A stretch of 64,000 nucleotides of DNA from Fulvivirga imtechensis AK7 (GTDB taxonomy: Bacteria; Bacteroidota; Bacteroidia; Cytophagales; Cyclobacteriaceae), in contig NZ_AMZN01000040.1 in the NCBI RefSeq assembly GCF_000331535.1, positions 1 to 64,000 of the forward strand, written 5' to 3'. The notes beneath the pieces were generated by a model. The model was not told where the DNA came from, ran no database searches, and saw nothing but the letters and a program-made list of their open reading frames with translations. Positions 62,717 through 64,000 of this stretch are shown in pieces. Position 1 is the stretch's first letter. The number at the start of each line of letters is the position of its first letter. The position numbers were made by a program, and so were the translations under genes.

Positions 62717-63796
62717 TTGGGAAATTCTTACGGCACATTATTTAAAATATCCACTTTTGGTGAATCTCACGGCAAAGCCCTGGGTGTGGTGATCGATGGC
62801 TGCCCTGCGGGCCTTGATATTGATGAAAGCTTCATTCAGCAGGAACTGGACAGAAGAAAGCCAGGGCAGTCTAAAATAACCACGCAACGTAGTGAGGATG
62901 ATATTTTTGAGATTCTTTCAGGAGTATTTGAAGGAAAAGCTACAGGCACACCTATATGCCTGGTGATCCATAATAAAGATCAAAAAAGTAAGGATTACTC
63001 CCATATTGCCGATAAGTACCGCCCGTCGCATGCAGACTATACTTACGATGTGAAATATGGTATTCGCGATTATCGTGGTGGTGGCCGAAGTAGTGCGAGA
63101 GAAACAGCCGCCCGTGTGGCAGCGGGAGCCATAGCAAAAAGTTTCCTGGCTACCAAAGGTATAAAAATATCTGCTTACGTATCACAGGTGGGTGATATCA
63201 TAGCCCCGGACTATCCGTCTCTGGACCTTTCACAGACAGAAAGCAATATCGTCAGGTGCCCTGATGAGCAAGCGGCCAATCAAATGATCGAGCTGATCGA
63301 TAGCATCAGAAAAAACAGAGACACCATAGGAGGAATTGTTAGCTGCGTAGCTACAGGAGTGCCTGCCGGACTTGGCGAACCAGTATTCGACAAGCTTCAT
63401 GCCGAATTAGGCAAAGCGATGCTTAGCATCAATGCTGTGAAGGGCTTCGAATATGGCAGTGGTTTCGAAGGGGTGAAAATGAAAGGCTCTGAACATAATG
63501 ATGCTTTTTACCAGGAGGAAGATAAGGTAAAAACCAAAACCAACTATTCCGGAGGCATCCAGGGAGGTATTTCAAATGGCCAAGATATTTATTTTAAGGT
63601 AGCCTTTAAACCGGTTGCCACTATTATGCAAGATCAGGAAAGTATCGACAGCCAGGGAAACCCCGCTACTGTAAGTGGAAAAGGCCGCCACGACCCCTGT
63701 GTAGTGCCAAGGGCAGTACCAATAGTGGAAGCAATGGCAGCACTTGTACTGGCCGATTTTTATTTGATTAACCAAACCACTAAATTGCGCGACTAA
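62717..63796 (+). CDS. aroC: Chorismate synthase
   Basis: A 359-residue FMN-dependent enzyme that removes phosphate from 5-enolpyruvylshikimate 3-phosphate, the last step of the shikimate pathway. Signatures: [61 protein letters not shown] and the closing [17 protein letters not shown]. The start appears to be TTG at 62717, since the conserved GNSYG follows directly. Its product is the substrate of the enzymes that use the PabA/TrpG-like protein at 13746. Confidence 0.94.
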   Translation: MGNSYGTLFKISTFGESHGKALGVVIDGCPAGLDIDESFIQQELDRRKPGQSKITTQRSEDDIFEILSGVFEGKATGTPICLVIHNKDQKSKDYSHIADKYRPSHADYTYDVKYGIRDYRGGGRSSARETAARVAAGAIAKSFLATKGIKISAYVSQVGDIIAPDYPSLDLSQTESNIVRCPDEQAANQMIELIDSIRKNRDTIGGIVSCVATGVPAGLGEPVFDKLHAELGKAMLSINAVKGFEYGSGFEGVKMKGSEHNDAFYQEEDKVKTKTNYSGGIQGGISNGQDIYFKVAFKPVATIMQDQESIDSQGNPATVSGKGRHDPCVVPRAVPIVEAMAALVLADFYLINQTTKLRD

Positions 63797-63810
63797 TTTT
63801 TACGCTACCT

Positions 63811-64000
63811 ATGAAGAAATTACCTCTGCACGTTAAAATAATTATAGGATTAGTAGCCGGTATCATCTGGGCTTTTATCTCCAGCTCATTGGGCTGGAAT
63901 GAATTTACCATTAACTGGATCGATCCGTTCGGCACTATTTTTATTCGCCTGTTGAAGTTTATAGCCGTGCCATTGGTATTGTTTTCTATTATCAGCGGAG
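63811..64000 (+). CDS. Dicarboxylate/cation symporter, partial (cut by window end)
   Basis: The first 63 residues of a sodium:dicarboxylate symporter (SDF/GltP family). The opening KKLPLHVKIIIGLVAGIIWAF and then LLKFIAVPLVLFSIISG match the first two membrane segments. It begins 14 bp after aroC, so the two may share a transcript. The rest lies outside the window, so the substrate (glutamate, aspartate, C4-dicarboxylates or serine) cannot be judged. Confidence 0.88.
   Translation, partial: MKKLPLHVKIIIGLVAGIIWAFISSSLGWNEFTINWIDPFGTIFIRLLKFIAVPLVLFSIISG

Overview
The window looks like a chromosomal segment of a gliding-type Bacteroidota bacterium, most likely order Cytophagales (Fulvivirga/Marivirga-like). 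This rests on a gldH lipoprotein gene, a RicT/PSP1 protein with a Cys-rich N-terminus, a tandem pair of DUF6089-type barrels in a bamA/uppS/nadK operon, no obvious Shine-Dalgarno sites, and several -7 boxes of the Bacteroidota form TAnnTTTG (best example: glyA, TTG-20 bp-TATTTTTG). Most of the segment is ordinary core genome. No rRNA, tRNA, CRISPR array or intact insertion sequence was seen. The assignment is by pattern recognition, not by a database search.

Layout. 1-3.9 kb: assimilatory nitrite reductase nirB/nirD (minus), divergent from a DUF4202 gene across a promoter full of TACGTA boxes. 3.9-15.3 kb: a long minus-strand envelope and housekeeping series: cvpA, pabA/trpG-like amidotransferase, alpha/beta hydrolase, CBS protein, nadK, two DUF6089 proteins, uppS, bamA and two ompH/skp genes, closed by a strong terminator; ldcA follows, and yqeY heads the series. 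15.4-20.2 kb: pdxJ, a sensor with a periplasmic binding domain and PAS domain but no ATPase domain, a 1-kb gene-free stretch with a repeat hairpin, then two TPM-domain membrane proteins. 20.2-30.2 kb: a head-GIN lipoprotein, the glyA-tatC-rpiB operon, an unknown membrane protein, rbfA plus a LolC/E-like permease, and a SNF2 helicase. 30.2-41.4 kb: a gene-poor stretch, manC, kdsD, recQ, purD, ricT-gldH-trkA-trkH.

41.4-43.6 kb holds the clearest accessory insertion: an AT-rich, overlapping gene pair encoding an OLD/AAA-type ATPase (RloA-like) and a Toprim-like RloB protein. The combination matches AbiL-type anti-phage systems. A perfect 14-bp inverted repeat with a 5-nt loop lies 5 bp before the first start codon.

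43.6-56 kb: a MuiA-like protein with an inserted carboxypeptidase-regulatory domain; a large beta-propeller/GAF sensor without kinase; and an acetate block in which a RamB/ScfR-like regulator diverges from aceB-aceA, with acs facing them. 56-64 kb: a ZIP transporter, methyltransferase-apbE, ruvB, queG, a small conserved-looking protein, batD, aroC and the start of a dicarboxylate symporter cut by the window end.

The most unusual non-coding signal is a set of dispersed repeats between genes: degenerate 7-bp tandem repeats anchored on AGT at four intergenic sites, a 105-bp repeat present at both 1-105 and 18121-18226, and several 100-170 bp nested hairpins that share arms or family-like sequence.
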